DNA of 64,000 bases from Pseudomonas rhizophila (GTDB taxonomy: Bacteria; Pseudomonadota; Gammaproteobacteria; Pseudomonadales; Pseudomonadaceae), in NCBI RefSeq assembly GCF_003033885.1, contig NZ_CP024081.1:4176-68175 (forward strand), written 5' to 3'. Below are positions 45,343 to 55,680 of the stretch, in pieces (the first letter of the stretch is position 1; each line of letters begins with the position of its first letter). Both the position numbers and the translations under genes were made by a program. A model generated the notes under the pieces. The model was given only the letters and a program-made list of their open reading frames with translations, was not told the origin of the DNA and did not search any database.

Positions 45343-45798
45343 TCAGTGACTGCCGGAATGCCCGAAGCCACCAGCGCCGCGCTGGCTCTCGTCGAATTCT
45401 TCCACCAGTTCGAAGCGCGCCTGGACCACCGGTACCAGCACCAGTTGGGCGATGCGCTCGCCCACGGCGATGTTGAATGCCGTTTGACCACGGTTCCAGC
45501 ACGACACCATCAGTTCGCCTTGGTAATCGGAGTCGATCAGGCCCACCAGGTTGCCCAGTACGATGCCATGCTTATGGCCCAGGCCCGAGCGCGGCAGGAT
45601 CAACGCAGCCAGGCCTGGGTCGCCGATGTACACCGACAGGCCGGTTGGGATCAGCAGGGTCTGGCCGGGCTCCAGGACGGTGTCCTGCTTGAGCATGGCC
45701 CGCAGGTCGAGGCCGGCGGAACCCGGTGTGGCGTAATGCGGCAGCGGGAATTCGGTGCCGATGCGAGGGTCGAGGATCTTGGCTTGTAGAGCGTGCAT
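45343..45798 (-). CDS. dut: dUTP diphosphatase
   Basis: 151 residues, trimeric dUTPase size. The five motifs are visible: [50 protein letters not shown] and the C-terminal [12 protein letters not shown]. It keeps dUTP out of DNA and makes dUMP for thymidylate. It begins five bases after the coaBC stop, so the two form an operon. Confidence 0.97.
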   Translation of the reverse strand: MHALQAKILDPRIGTEFPLPHYATPGSAGLDLRAMLKQDTVLEPGQTLLIPTGLSVYIGDPGLAALILPRSGLGHKHGIVLGNLVGLIDSDYQGELMVSCWNRGQTAFNIAVGERIAQLVLVPVVQARFELVEEFDESQRGAGGFGHSGSH

Positions 45799-45803
45799 GT
45801 CAA

Positions 45804-47012
45804 TTAAACCTGGTTCAGCCGTTCGGCGATAAAAGTGATCAGCTGGCGGGCAATCTTGCTCTTGCTGGTCTGGGCGAAAAGGGTGGCGTGCAACTGGCGG
45901 TCGATCACGCTGCAGGCGTTTTCCTCGCTGTTGAAGCCAATGCTCGGGTTGGCGACGTCGTTGGCGACGATCAAGTCCAGGTTCTTGTCCTTGAGCTTGC
46001 GCGCGGCGTAGTCGAGCAGGTGCTCGGTTTCGGCGGCGAAGCCGACACTGAATGGACGGTCCGGGCGGGTGGCGATGGTCGCGAGGATGTCCGGGTTGCG
46101 CACCATTTGTAGTAGCAGGCCGTCGCCGCTCGTAGGGTCTTTCTTAAGTTTTTGCGGGGCGACTACTTCGGGGCGGTAGTCCGCCACCGCCGCCGAGGCG
46201 ATGAACAGGTCGCACGGGATAGCCGCTTCGCAGGCCGCCAGCATGTCCCGGGCGCTGACCACGTCGATGCGGGTCACCCGATCAGGGGTCGGCAAATGCA
46301 CGGGGCCGGTGATCAGCGTGACCCGGGCGCCGGCTTCCACGGCGGCTTCGGCCAGGGCGAAGCCCATTTTCCCGGAGCTGTGGTTGGTGATGTAGCGCAC
46401 CGGGTCGATGTTTTCCTGGGTCGGTCCGGCGGTGATCAGCACATGCTTGCCGGTCAGTGCCTGGCGCTGGAAGCAGTCGGCGGCGCACTGGGCCAGGTCG
46501 TTGGCTTCGAGCATGCGTCCCATGCCGACATCGCCGCAGGCCTGGCTGCCGGAAGCCGGGCCAAAGACTTTCAGGTCGCGGCTTTGGAGCAATTGCAGAT
46601 TGGCCTGGGTGGCCGGATCGCGCCACATGGCCTGGTTCATGGCTGGCGCGAGGGCAACCACGGCGTCGGTGGCGAGCACCAGGGTGGTCAGCAAATCATC
46701 GGCGATGCCTTGGGCCAGGCGGGCGATCAGGTCGGCCGTGGCTGGGGCGATCAGCACCAGGTCGGCCCACTTGGCCAGTTCGATATGACCCATGGCGGCT
46801 TCGGCCGCCGGGTCGAGCAGATCCAGGTGGACCGGGTGCCCGGACAGGGCCTGCATGGTCAGCGGGGTGATGAATTCACTGCCGCCGCGAGTCATGACGA
46901 CCCGTACTTCCGCGCCCTGGTCGATAAGCCTGCGGACCAGCTCGGCGCTCTTGTAGGCGGCAATGCCGCCGCCGACGCCCAGAACGATGCGTTTCCGATA
47001 CAGCCGCTGCAT
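45804..47012 (-). CDS. coaBC: Phosphopantothenoylcysteine synthase/decarboxylase CoaBC
   Basis: 402 residues from ATG 47012; the upstream frame to 47033 is not needed. The CoaC flavin half ([20 protein letters not shown] start, catalytic Cys in [14 protein letters not shown]) is joined to the CoaB half ([32 protein letters not shown]). It carries out two steps of coenzyme A synthesis. It is divergent from radC. Confidence 0.96.
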   Translation of the reverse strand: MQRLYRKRIVLGVGGGIAAYKSAELVRRLIDQGAEVRVVMTRGGSEFITPLTMQALSGHPVHLDLLDPAAEAAMGHIELAKWADLVLIAPATADLIARLAQGIADDLLTTLVLATDAVVALAPAMNQAMWRDPATQANLQLLQSRDLKVFGPASGSQACGDVGMGRMLEANDLAQCAADCFQRQALTGKHVLITAGPTQENIDPVRYITNHSSGKMGFALAEAAVEAGARVTLITGPVHLPTPDRVTRIDVVSARDMLAACEAAIPCDLFIASAAVADYRPEVVAPQKLKKDPTSGDGLLLQMVRNPDILATIATRPDRPFSVGFAAETEHLLDYAARKLKDKNLDLIVANDVANPSIGFNSEENACSVIDRQLHATLFAQTSKSKIARQLITFIAERLNQV

Positions 47013-47157
47013 AGGCCTGCCTTTCGATTTCAATGGTCAGTGCAGGACGAACCCCACGGCAGCAGCCTGCCTGGGTGCAAATCGCCTGCAAAAAAGATGG
47101 GCTACGATATCACAGCGACCGCTACGGAACAGCGGCGCCCACAATCAGGGAGATGCT

Positions 47158-47832
47158 ATGAGTATTCGCGACTGGCCGGTGGCCGAGCGGCCACGGGAGA
47201 GGTTACTGGAGTTGGGATCGGCGAGTCTTTCGGACGCCGAGCTTTTGGCGATTTTCTTGCGCACGGGTGTGTCGGGTAAAAGCGCCGTGGACCTGGCGCG
47301 ACATCTGCTGCATCAATTTGGTGGCCTGCGGGTTTTGCTCGAGGCTGATCTGCGTACCTTCAACGCACATCTGGGGCTGGGCCCGGCGAAATTCGCGCAG
47401 TTGCAGGCCGTGCTGGAGATGGGGCGTCGGCATCTGGCCGAAAATTTGCGGCGGGAATCGGTGCTGGAGAGCCCGCTGGCCGTGCGGGACTACCTCAAGG
47501 CCATGTTGCGTCACGAGCCTCATGAAGTGTTTGGATGTCTGTTCCTCGATTCCCGGCATCGGGTGCTGGCGTATGAGGCGTTGTTTCGCGGTTCCATCGA
47601 CAGCGCGAGTGTCTATCCCCGGCAGGTGGTCAAGCGCGCCCTGGCCCATAACGCCGCAGCGTTGATCCTGTGCCACAACCACCCCTCCGGCAACACCGAA
47701 CCCAGCCAGGCCGACCGGATACTCACTGAGCGGCTTCAGGAAGCACTGGAGTTGATCGATGTGCGGGTGCTCGACCACTTCATCGTCGGCGATGGTGAGC
47801 CGCTGTCCATGGCGGAGTATGGGTGGATGTAA
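47158..47832 (+). CDS. radC: RadC-like JAMM-domain protein
   Basis: 224 residues from ATG 47158. An N-terminal helix-hairpin-helix-like part ([20 protein letters not shown]) precedes the JAB/MPN domain with the metal motif [16 protein letters not shown]. The name is historical; a repair role is not established. It is divergent from coaBC. Confidence 0.94.
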   Translation: MSIRDWPVAERPRERLLELGSASLSDAELLAIFLRTGVSGKSAVDLARHLLHQFGGLRVLLEADLRTFNAHLGLGPAKFAQLQAVLEMGRRHLAENLRRESVLESPLAVRDYLKAMLRHEPHEVFGCLFLDSRHRVLAYEALFRGSIDSASVYPRQVVKRALAHNAAALILCHNHPSGNTEPSQADRILTERLQEALELIDVRVLDHFIVGDGEPLSMAEYGWM

Positions 47833-47857
47833 GCACGGTCAGGCGTGAATAATCCCT

Positions 47858-47949
47858 TGTGGGAGCAAAGCTTGCTCGCGATAGCAGTTTTACAGCCAAC
47901 AGAAGTGTTGTATGTAACGACGTCATCGCGAGCAAGCTTTGCTCCCACA
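47858..47949. repeat. REP doublet (REPIN), TTTTACAGCCAACAG class
   Basis: Matches the doublet at 34102-34193 almost base for base, spacer included (TTTTACAGCCAACAG, GACGTCATCGCGAGCAAGC). Confidence 0.92.
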
Positions 47950-47966
47950 GGGGGGGCTGGCAGTGG

Positions 47967-49553
47967 TTACTTGATACTGACCTTGGAGTAATCCTGCCGC
48001 CCAAACGGGCTGACCGAGTAACCCTGCACATCCTTGCGGGTCAGGGCGAACGCGGTCGGGTGCGCCAGGGGCAGCCACAGGGCCTGTTGCTGGATCTGCG
48101 CCTGGGCCTGCTCATAGAGTTTGGTGCGCACGCCCTGCTCGCTGGTGGTTTTGCCGGCACTGATCACTTTATCCAGGTCCGGGTTGCAATAACGGGCGAA
48201 GTTGGTGCCGGACTTGAGTGCCGCGCAGGAAAACTGCGGCGTGAGGAAGTTGTCCGGGTCACCGTTGTCACCGGCCCAGCCCATGAACAGCAAGTCATGT
48301 TCGCCGGCCTTGGCGCGACGGATCAGTTCGCCCCATTCGATCACGCGGATCTCGGCCTGAATGCCGATCTGCGCCAGGTCGGCCTGCAGCAACTGCGCGC
48401 CCAGGCTGGGGTTGGGGTTCAGCAGGCTGCCGGAAGGGCGGGTCCATATGGTGGTCTGAAAGCCGTCCTTCAAACCGGCCCTGGCCAGAAGATCACGGGC
48501 CTTGGCCGGGTCATGGGCGTAGCCGGGCAAGTTTTTGGCGTAGCTCCAGGTGTTCGGTGGGTAGGGGCCCTTGGCCGCTTCGGCGGTGCCCTCGAAAACG
48601 GCCTTGAGGTAGCTGGCCTTGTCGAAGGCCAGGTTGACGGCTTGTCGAACCTCGGGCTTGTCGAAGGGCGGGTGCTGGCTGTTGATCGCCACGAACGCGG
48701 TCATGAAGGCGTCGGTCTGCGCCACTTTCAACGTCGGCTCCTGCCTGGCGGCCTGGACGTCCTGCGGCTTGGGTGACAGGGCGATCTGGCATTCGTTGCG
48801 CCGCAGTTTTTGCAGGCGCACATTCGCGTCCGGCGTGATGGCGAAGATCAGCGGATCCACCTGGGGCTTGCCAGCGAAATAGTCGTGGTTGGCCTTGTAG
48901 CGAATCGAAGCGTCTTTCTGGAACCGGTTGAAAATGAACGGGCCTGTGCCGATGGGCTGATTGTTGAGTGCTTCTGGCGTGCCGGCTTTCATCAGCTGAT
49001 CGGCGTATTCGGCCGAATAGATGGAGGCAAAGCCCATGCTCAAGGTGGCCAGGAAGGTCGAATCCGCATGATCGAGGATGAAGCGCACGGTCAGCGGGTC
49101 CAGCGCGTCGATTTTCTTGATCAGGCTCGGTAGCTGCATGGACTGGGCGTGGGGGAAACCGCTCTGGGCGATTTTGTGCCAAGGGTTTGCCGGGTCAAGC
49201 ATGCGTTCGAAGCTGAACTTGACGTCCTCGGCGGTCAGATCGCGGCGCGGCGTGAAGTATTCGGTCCGGTGGAATTTGACCTGGGGGCGCAGCTTGAACA
49301 CGTAGGTCAGTCCATCGGACGAGACTTCCCAGCTCTCGGCGAGGCTGGGGATGACCTTGCCGCTGGCGGTGTCGAAATCCACCAGGCGATTCATCAGCAC
49401 GTCGGCGGATGCGTTGGTGGTGGTCAGCGAATTGTACTGAACGACATCGAATCCTTCCGGGCTGGCCTCGGTGCAAACGCTCAGGGCGGCGGCCTGGGCC
49501 AGCGGGCTGATCAGCAGAGGGGCGAGCAACAGTGGGAGGGCAGCGAGGCGCAT
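47967..49553 (-). CDS. Peptide-type ABC transporter substrate-binding protein
   Basis: 528 residues from ATG 49553 with AGGAAA upstream. A signal peptide ends LLISPLAQAA (about residue 21). The body is an SBP_bac_5 (DppA/OppA) fold: SVCTEASPEGFDVVQYNSLT, ESWEVSSDGLTYVFKLRPQV and NNQPIGTGPFIFNRFQKD. It binds di- or oligopeptides in the periplasm. No permease or ATPase genes are adjacent, so it probably serves a transporter encoded elsewhere, as the equivalent gene near radC does in P. aeruginosa. Confidence 0.92.
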   Translation of the reverse strand: MRLAALPLLLAPLLISPLAQAAALSVCTEASPEGFDVVQYNSLTTTNASADVLMNRLVDFDTASGKVIPSLAESWEVSSDGLTYVFKLRPQVKFHRTEYFTPRRDLTAEDVKFSFERMLDPANPWHKIAQSGFPHAQSMQLPSLIKKIDALDPLTVRFILDHADSTFLATLSMGFASIYSAEYADQLMKAGTPEALNNQPIGTGPFIFNRFQKDASIRYKANHDYFAGKPQVDPLIFAITPDANVRLQKLRRNECQIALSPKPQDVQAARQEPTLKVAQTDAFMTAFVAINSQHPPFDKPEVRQAVNLAFDKASYLKAVFEGTAEAAKGPYPPNTWSYAKNLPGYAHDPAKARDLLARAGLKDGFQTTIWTRPSGSLLNPNPSLGAQLLQADLAQIGIQAEIRVIEWGELIRRAKAGEHDLLFMGWAGDNGDPDNFLTPQFSCAALKSGTNFARYCNPDLDKVISAGKTTSEQGVRTKLYEQAQAQIQQQALWLPLAHPTAFALTRKDVQGYSVSPFGRQDYSKVSIK

Positions 49554-49812
49554 GGTCGGTTTCCTGTGCAAGTCGAAGGCCCATCTGCATGTGCAGTCTG
49601 GAAAAGACCTACCCTAGTGGCCTCGTTGGAAAATGACTATCCCCTTTTTGCATTTTCCGGCACCCTGCGACGCTGTATTAACGGCTCAAGCTCGGCATCG
49701 GTTAAAAAAACCGGCCTGCAGCGACGAGCGGTCAAAGGCGGCGCCAGCCTGTGCCCCAGCCGTTCGGGGGCGTTACGCGTCGCTTTCCAACGAAGACAAA
49801 TCACACCGGCAG

Positions 49813-49841
49813 TTGTTGCACTGTGGTCTTTCTGGTATAAA
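49813..49841 (+). promoter_or_regulatory. Sigma-70 promoter of rpmB-rpmG
   Basis: TTGTTG (49813-49818) and TATAAA (49836-49841) with a 17-bp gap. The transcript leader of about 140 bases has a hairpin CAACCC/GGGTTG at 49947-49963, which may be used for ribosomal-protein feedback. The rest of the 49554-49989 gap shows nothing further. Confidence 0.65.
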
Positions 49842-49989
49842 GCAGCGCTCTTTTCTAGGGGCCCGGTTCCTTCACTGTAGGTGTAGCCGGTAAGACCCTT
49901 AAAGAAACGCGGCGCCTGGCGCCAAATGACTGAGAGATTAAGCGGCCAACCCATGCCGGGTTGGGCATGTGGTTTTAGAGGGCTGAGGC

Positions 49990-50223
49990 ATGTCGAGAGT
50001 CTGTCAAGTTACCGGTAAGGGTCCGGTGACTGGGAATAACATTTCCCACGCAAACAACAAAACCCGTCGTCGTTTCCTGCCGAACCTGCAGCATCACCGC
50101 TTCTGGGTTGAAGAAGAGAAACGTTTTGTGCGTCTGCGCGTATCTGCCAAAGGCATGCGTATCATCGACAAGCGTGGCATCAGTGTCGTGCTCGCCGAAC
50201 TTCGCCGCGATGGCAAGATTTAA
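49990..50223 (+). CDS. rpmB: 50S ribosomal protein L28
   Basis: 77 residues: [20 protein letters not shown] at the start and [15 protein letters not shown] near the end are standard L28. It lacks paired CXXC zinc motifs, as usual in Pseudomonas main copies. The rpmG gene follows 11 bases downstream. Confidence 0.98.
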   Translation: MSRVCQVTGKGPVTGNNISHANNKTRRRFLPNLQHHRFWVEEEKRFVRLRVSAKGMRIIDKRGISVVLAELRRDGKI

Positions 50224-50234
50224 GGGAGCTAATC

Positions 50235-50390
50235 ATGCGTGAATTGATTCGTTTGATCTCGAGCGCCGGTACTGGTCACTTCTACACTACCGACAAGAAC
50301 AAGCGTACTACCCCGGACAAAATCGAGATCAAGAAATATGATCCGGTTGTTCGCAAGCACGTGATCTACAAGGAAGGCAAAATCAAGTAA
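50235..50390 (+). CDS. rpmG: 50S ribosomal protein L33
   Basis: 51 residues, too short for many ORF filters: [20 protein letters not shown] ... [30 protein letters not shown] precedes the ATG. It is the cysteine-free form. A terminator follows. Confidence 0.98.
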   Translation: MRELIRLISSAGTGHFYTTDKNKRTTPDKIEIKKYDPVVRKHVIYKEGKIK

Positions 50391-50410
50391 TTGATTTTTC
50401 CCTTCTTACG

Positions 50411-50445
50411 AAAAAGGCCCGTATCGCAAGATACGGGCCTTTTTT
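50411..50445. terminator. Terminator after rpmG
   Basis: AAAAAGGCCCGTATC-GCAA-GATACGGGCCTTTTT, perfect stem with a T tract on the plus strand. Confidence 0.93.
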
Positions 50446-50476
50446 GTTGCCGGATTTTTGTTGCCTGTCGGGGCCT

Positions 50477-50570
50477 CATCGCGAGCAGGCTCGCTCCCAC
50501 AGGGCATTGTGCTTGCCTGAAACTCAGGCATTACACAGCGCCAATGTGGGAGCGAGCCTGCTCGCGATGA
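50477..50570. repeat. REP doublet, reversed order
   Basis: TCGCGAGCAGGCTCGCTCCC first and TGTGGGAGCGAGCCTGCTCG second, the opposite order to most doublets in the window. Confidence 0.86.
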
Positions 50571-50594
50571 GGCCAGGCCTAACGATGTAAATCC

Positions 50595-50957
50595 TCAAGC
50601 CTTCTGTTCAAACACCACATAAATCTTGCGGCACGCCTCCAACACTTCCCAAGTGCCGGTGAACCCCGCCGGGATCACGAAGCGGTCGCCGGCCCGCAGG
50701 GTCTTGGCATTGCCATCATTGTCCCGCAGCACGGAAACGCCCTGGACGATCTCGCAGTATTCATGTTCGGTGTAGTTGACCGTCCACTGGCCGACCGCGC
50801 CTTCCCACACGCCTGCATTCATTTGCCCGCAAGGGCTGCTGTAGTGGTTGAACACCGTTTGTTCGGGATCACCCTTGAGTACCTTGGCTGCGTCCGGGCG
50901 ATAGCGTTCGGCGGTGGTACTGGCCTGACTGAAATCGACGATGTCCTGGATGCTCAT
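50595..50957 (-). CDS. Cupin-domain protein (EutQ-like type)
   Basis: 120 residues, a single cupin: GQWTVNYTEHEYCEIVQGVS and LRAGDRFVIPAGFTGTWEV are the two cupin boxes. It is of the Cupin_3 type found near amine and polyamine genes. Here it is divergent from the aldehyde dehydrogenase kauB, so a role in the same pathway is plausible. Ligand and activity unknown. Confidence 0.85.
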   Translation of the reverse strand: MSIQDIVDFSQASTTAERYRPDAAKVLKGDPEQTVFNHYSSPCGQMNAGVWEGAVGQWTVNYTEHEYCEIVQGVSVLRDNDGNAKTLRAGDRFVIPAGFTGTWEVLEACRKIYVVFEQKA

Positions 50958-51189
50958 GCGGCAATTCTCCGGTAATGACGGCGCGAATGGCTGGAAGAGC
51001 CAAAGTCTATGTTTATTAAAACGAACATCGCAAGGCCGTTTGCCAGTGTTGTGTCAAATATATTGAAACATTACCAGCCGCTGGTTTAGGGTGGCGGGTG
51101 CCCCGCGCCGAAAACAGGCCGGCTGGGCAGAATTCGTGGAGCGCTGCGCATCGCGTGGCGTTCGTACTCAATAAGAGGAGGACACTCGC

Positions 51190-52683
51190 ATGACCACCCT
51201 GACTCGTGCCGACTGGGAACAACGCGCCCGCGACCTGACCATCGAAGGCCGTGCCTTCATCAACGGCGAATACACCGATGCGGTGTCCGGCGAAACCTTT
51301 GACTGCCTCAGCCCGGTGGATGGCCGTGTGCTGGGCAAGATCGCCAGTTGCGACGTCGCCGACGCCCAACGTGCCGTCGAAAACGCCCGCGCCACCTTCA
51401 ACTCCGGTGTCTGGTCGCGCCTGGCGCCGAGCAAGCGTAAAGCGACCATGATCCGCTTTGCCGGCCTGCTCAAGCAGAACGCCGAAGAACTGGCGCTGCT
51501 CGAAACCCTGGACATGGGCAAGCCGATCAGCGACTCCTTGAATATCGATGTTCCCGGTGCAGCTCAAGCGTTGAGCTGGAGCGGTGAAGCCATCGACAAG
51601 ATTTACGATGAAGTGGCCGCGACCCCCCACGATCAGTTGGGCCTGGTGACCCGTGAACCGGTGGGCGTCGTAGGCGCTATCGTGCCGTGGAATTTCCCAC
51701 TGATGATGGCCTGCTGGAAGCTCGGCCCGGCGCTGTCCACCGGTAACTCGGTGGTGCTCAAGCCGTCGGAAAAATCCCCGCTCACCGCTATCCGCATTGC
51801 CGCATTGGCAGTGGAGGCCGGTATTCCCAAGGGCGTGCTCAACGTGCTGCCGGGCTACGGCCACACGGTTGGCAAGGCCCTTGCCCTGCACATGGACGTC
51901 GATACCCTGGTGTTCACCGGTTCCACCAAAATCGCCAAGCAACTGATGGTTTACTCGGGCGAGTCCAACATGAAGCGTGTCTGGCTGGAAGCCGGCGGCA
52001 AGAGCCCGAACATCGTGTTCGCCGATGCCCCGGACCTGCAAGCCGCCGCCGAGTCCGCCGCCAGCGCCATTGCCTTCAACCAGGGCGAAGTCTGCACCGC
52101 GGGCTCGCGACTGTTGGTGGAGCGTTCCATCAAGGACACCTTCCTGCCGCTGGTGATTGAAGCGCTCAAGGGCTGGAAACCTGGCAACCCCCTGGACCCG
52201 GCCACCAATGTCGGCGCCCTGGTGGATACCCAGCAGATGAACACCGTGCTGTCCTACATCGAGGCCGGTCACAGCGACGGCGCCAAGCTGGTGGCCGGCG
52301 GCAAGCGGATCCTCGAAGAAACCGGCGGTACCTATGTCGAGCCGACGATTTTCGACGGGGTGAGCAACGCCATGAAAATCGCCCAGGAAGAGATTTTCGG
52401 TCCGGTGTTGTCGGTCATCGCTTTCGATACCGCCGAGGAGGCCATCCAGATTGCCAACGACACGCCGTACGGCCTGGCCGCGGCGGTATGGACCAAGGAC
52501 ATTTCCAAGGCTCACCTGACCGCCAAGGCGCTGCGTGCTGGCAGCGTTTGGGTCAACCAGTATGACGGCGGCGACATGACCGCACCGTTCGGCGGCTTCA
52601 AGCAGTCGGGTAACGGCCGCGACAAGTCGCTGCATGCGTTCGACAAGTACACCGAGCTGAAGGCGACCTGGATCAAGCTCTGA
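51190..52683 (+). CDS. kauB: Aldehyde dehydrogenase KauB/PauC (polyamine catabolism)
   Basis: 497 residues. NAD-dependent ALDH with VVLKPSEKSPLTAIR, LVFTGSTKIAKQLM, catalytic Glu in WLEAGGKSPNIVFAD and Cys in NQGEVCTAGSRLLVE. The end FGGFKQSGNGRDKSLHAFDK is typical of the gamma-glutamyl-aminobutyraldehyde/4-guanidinobutyraldehyde dehydrogenases called PuuC, KauB or PauC. AATAAGAGGAGGAC lies before the ATG. Its place near pauR and a PuuB-like oxidase supports a polyamine role. Confidence 0.92.
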   Translation: MTTLTRADWEQRARDLTIEGRAFINGEYTDAVSGETFDCLSPVDGRVLGKIASCDVADAQRAVENARATFNSGVWSRLAPSKRKATMIRFAGLLKQNAEELALLETLDMGKPISDSLNIDVPGAAQALSWSGEAIDKIYDEVAATPHDQLGLVTREPVGVVGAIVPWNFPLMMACWKLGPALSTGNSVVLKPSEKSPLTAIRIAALAVEAGIPKGVLNVLPGYGHTVGKALALHMDVDTLVFTGSTKIAKQLMVYSGESNMKRVWLEAGGKSPNIVFADAPDLQAAAESAASAIAFNQGEVCTAGSRLLVERSIKDTFLPLVIEALKGWKPGNPLDPATNVGALVDTQQMNTVLSYIEAGHSDGAKLVAGGKRILEETGGTYVEPTIFDGVSNAMKIAQEEIFGPVLSVIAFDTAEEAIQIANDTPYGLAAAVWTKDISKAHLTAKALRAGSVWVNQYDGGDMTAPFGGFKQSGNGRDKSLHAFDKYTELKATWIKL

Positions 52684-52732
52684 CAGGGGCGGCCCCGGAT
52701 CCTGTTCGGGGCTGCATGCAGTGCTGGTCCCC

Positions 52733-52822
52733 TGTGGGAGCGAGCCTGCTCGCGATAGCGGTGTGACAGTCGACGACTCTGTTGAATGTTGCGCCGCTAT
52801 CGCGAGCAGGCTCGCTCCCACA
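52733..52822. repeat. REP doublet
   Basis: TGTGGGAGCGAGCCTGCTCG and its complement between kauB and the MFS gene. Confidence 0.9.
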
Positions 52823-52870
52823 GTGTTTTGTGGGGCCTGAAAATCGATAACTATCCACAGGAGCGTGGAA

Positions 52871-54013
52871 ATGCGTTGGGCGACCTATTTCGCCGTGTTG
52901 GCATCTGTCCTGAGTGTCGGCTTGGCGCTGGGCGTGAGCATGCCGCTGGTGTCGCTGCGTCTGGAAGGCTGGGGTTATGGTTCGTTTGCCATCGGGGTGA
53001 TGGCCGCCATGCCGGCCGTTGGGGTGCTGGTCGGGGCCAAGGTGTCGAGTCGGCTTGCGGCGCGGTTCGGCACGGCGGCGTTGATGCGCTTGTGCTTGTG
53101 GGGTGGGGCGGTGTCCATCGGGTTGCTGGCGCTGTTGCCCAGCTATCCGGTCTGGTTGGTGCTGCGGCTGATGATCGGCGTCGTCCTGACCCTGGTGTTC
53201 ATTCTGGGTGAAAGCTGGATCAACCAACTGGTGATCGAACAATGGCGCGGACGGTTGGTGGCGTTGTACGGCAGCAGCTACGCCCTGAGTCAGTTGTCTG
53301 GTCCGTTGCTGCTGGGCGCGCTGGGGACTGATCACGATTATGGCTTTTGGGTGGGTGTCGGTCTTTTGCTGGTTTCGCCGTTGCTGTTGCTGGGGCGCAG
53401 CGGCGCGCCCAGCAGTGAAGCCTGCAGCGTCACTTTCAAGGATCTCTGGGCGTTTTGTCGTGGGTTGCCGGCAATCGCCTGGGCGGTATCGTTGTTCGCG
53501 GCGTTCGAGGCAATGATCCTGACCTTGTTGCCGGTTTACTGTTTGCGTCAGGGCTTCAGCGCCGACATTGCGCTGGCGATGGTCAGCACGGTAGTGGTCG
53601 GTGATGCCTTGTTGCAGTTGCCCATTGGCGCCCTTGCGGACCGCCTGTCGCGCCGGTCGTTGTTCACTGGCTGTGCGGTGGCGCTGATGCTGTCGAGCCT
53701 GGCGGTTCCACTGCTGATCGATACCTTGCTGATCTGGCCACTGTGGGTGCTGTTTGGCGCCAGCGCAGGCGGGTTGTTCACCTTGTCACTGATCCTGATC
53801 GGCGAGCGTTATCGCGACGATGCACTGGTGCGGGCCAACGCCCATATTGCCCAGTTGTGGGGGATCGGTTGTCTGATTGGCCCGCTGGCGGCGGGGGCGG
53901 GCAGTCAATGGATCAGTGGGCATGCGCTGCCCTTGTTCATGGCCGCGGGAGCGTTCGGCTTGGTGGTTCTGTTGTTGCGCCAAGGGGCGTTTGGCGCCAC
54001 GCAACCTGCCTGA
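52871..54013 (+). CDS. MFS transporter
   Basis: 380 residues from ATG 52871 (AGGAG eight bases upstream; GTG 52865 adds two residues). About 12 membrane segments. ADRLSRRSLFTG is the loop 8-9 version of the MFS motif. It resembles the YcaD/MFS group with short loops. Substrate unknown. It lies between polyamine and lipid-type genes with no clear operon partner. Confidence 0.85.
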   Translation: MRWATYFAVLASVLSVGLALGVSMPLVSLRLEGWGYGSFAIGVMAAMPAVGVLVGAKVSSRLAARFGTAALMRLCLWGGAVSIGLLALLPSYPVWLVLRLMIGVVLTLVFILGESWINQLVIEQWRGRLVALYGSSYALSQLSGPLLLGALGTDHDYGFWVGVGLLLVSPLLLLGRSGAPSSEACSVTFKDLWAFCRGLPAIAWAVSLFAAFEAMILTLLPVYCLRQGFSADIALAMVSTVVVGDALLQLPIGALADRLSRRSLFTGCAVALMLSSLAVPLLIDTLLIWPLWVLFGASAGGLFTLSLILIGERYRDDALVRANAHIAQLWGIGCLIGPLAAGAGSQWISGHALPLFMAAGAFGLVVLLLRQGAFGATQPA

Positions 54014-54053
54014 ACAAAGTGAAGCCTTGGGAAACGTGCTGAACCCGGGGCTT

Positions 54054-55619
54054 CTACAGCATTCGCTCCAGCCCAACGGTGGTGGCGAACCAGGCGTTGA
54101 AGCGGCGCCACCAACTGCCGGGTTCGCGGTCCAGGTCATGCAGTTGGCCGTTGTCTTCGGTGGTCCATATCAGCTTCCCGTCCTTCAGGCGGGCCTGGTA
54201 ACTCAAGGCCGGTGCCATGCCCTGCAAGGCCAGTTCGCGCACTTGGCCGGCGAGTTCGGGACTGTCGACCAAGACCCCCACTTCGGTGTTCCACAGCACT
54301 GAACGCGGATCGAAATTGAACGAGCCGATGAAGGATTTCTTCCGGTCGAAGATGATCGCCTTGCTATGCAGGCTGGAGTCCGATTCGCCGTAGGACTTGC
54401 TGTAGAACAAATGGGGGCTGCCACCCGTGTCCCCGGGCTGGCGACGCAATTCGTACAGCCGCACCCCATGTTGCAGCAAAGCCCTGCGATACGGCGCGTA
54501 ACCGCCGTGCACCGCCGGTACGTCGGTGGCCTCCAGGGAGTTGGTCAAAAGACTCACCGCCACTCCGGCATCGGCGCGGCTGGTCAGGTAGACCAACCCT
54601 GGCTGGCCGGGTACAAAGTAGGCCGAAATCATGATCAGTTCTTCACTGACCCCCGTCAGCTCCGGGCCCAATTGCGTGGTCAGCAACAACTGCGGGTCAG
54701 GCTCATCCCTGGCCAGTACTTTGCTGGGTGCATCCCACAGCGCCTGGTTCCAGGCCCAGATCAATTGCCTGCGCCAGATGTCCAGGCGCGGTTGGGTCCG
54801 GTAGGAGGTCAACTGCTGGTAAAGCGCGTGATTTTCCTTGTGCGTCTGCTCCAGTGACTCTTGCAGGCGTAGGCGGCTGTTGGCCAGATCCTTGGGGGTT
54901 GGCCGACGGGACAGGAATTGTTCGATGGGTTTGCTCAGGGCGCTGTTCCAGTATTGGTCGAAGCTGTGCCCCAATTGTTCGGCCACCGGCCCAACGCCAA
55001 GCAGGTCGATGTCGGTGAAGTTCAGGTTGGGTTCGGCGTCGAAATATTCATCCCCCAGATTGCGACCGCCGACGATGGCCATGCTGTTGTCCGCCAGCCA
55101 AAGTTTGTTGTGCATGCGCCGGTGTTGCAGTGAGAGGTTGAGCAGCCGCCCGAGGCTGCGGGTTACCCCGGTGGCGCGCCCCAGATGAAGTGGGTTGAAC
55201 AGGCGTATCTGGATCCGCGGATGAGCGGCGAGGGTCGCGATGATCTGATCCTGGCCATCGCTGGTGGTGTCATCCAGCAGGATGCGCACGCGTACGCCGC
55301 GGTCGGCGGCTTTGAGCAATTCATCCACCAGCATTCGCGTGCTGATGCCGTCATGAACGATGTAGTACTGCAAATCCAGGCTGCTTTGGGCGTTGCGGAT
55401 CAACTCGGCCCGGGCGGAGAAGGCGTCGGTACTGTCAGATAGCAGGCGGAAACCCGAGCGTCCCTCGTGTGGAGCGGCCTGGGCCTGTACCGAGCGTCCG
55501 AACGAAGATTCGGTTGCCGGGAGCGCCTGGGAAGGTTCGCGGGTGATGTCAAAACTGGCACAGCCGCCCAGCAGCGAGGCGACTAGCAGGAGCACAGGCA
55601 GGATGGGTCTGGGTCTCAC
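54054..55619 (-). CDS. Phospholipase D-family lipoprotein (cardiolipin synthase-like)
   Basis: 521 residues. MRPRPILPVLLLVASLLGGC is a lipoprotein signal, Cys at 20. Two HKD motifs are present: HRRMHNKLWLADNSMAIVGG near 168-187 and SLHSKAIIFDRKKSFIGSFN near 416-435, each followed by N-D or F-D residues. This layout (RSGFRLLSDSTDAFSARAEL at the start) is that of ClsC/YmdC-like periplasmic-side enzymes. It may make or remodel phospholipid. It is convergent with the MFS gene. Confidence 0.88.
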   Translation of the reverse strand: MRPRPILPVLLLVASLLGGCASFDITREPSQALPATESSFGRSVQAQAAPHEGRSGFRLLSDSTDAFSARAELIRNAQSSLDLQYYIVHDGISTRMLVDELLKAADRGVRVRILLDDTTSDGQDQIIATLAAHPRIQIRLFNPLHLGRATGVTRSLGRLLNLSLQHRRMHNKLWLADNSMAIVGGRNLGDEYFDAEPNLNFTDIDLLGVGPVAEQLGHSFDQYWNSALSKPIEQFLSRRPTPKDLANSRLRLQESLEQTHKENHALYQQLTSYRTQPRLDIWRRQLIWAWNQALWDAPSKVLARDEPDPQLLLTTQLGPELTGVSEELIMISAYFVPGQPGLVYLTSRADAGVAVSLLTNSLEATDVPAVHGGYAPYRRALLQHGVRLYELRRQPGDTGGSPHLFYSKSYGESDSSLHSKAIIFDRKKSFIGSFNFDPRSVLWNTEVGVLVDSPELAGQVRELALQGMAPALSYQARLKDGKLIWTTEDNGQLHDLDREPGSWWRRFNAWFATTVGLERML

Positions 55620-55680
55620 GTAGGCTCGTTCCGCTTGTTTGCGTTGATCGGCTTGTGGGTGCTGCTTCCCTGAGTAAAGC

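Noticed and set aside
51016..52821. 601-residue minus-strand ORF
   Set aside because: Antisense of the aldehyde dehydrogenase, and it runs through a REP doublet.
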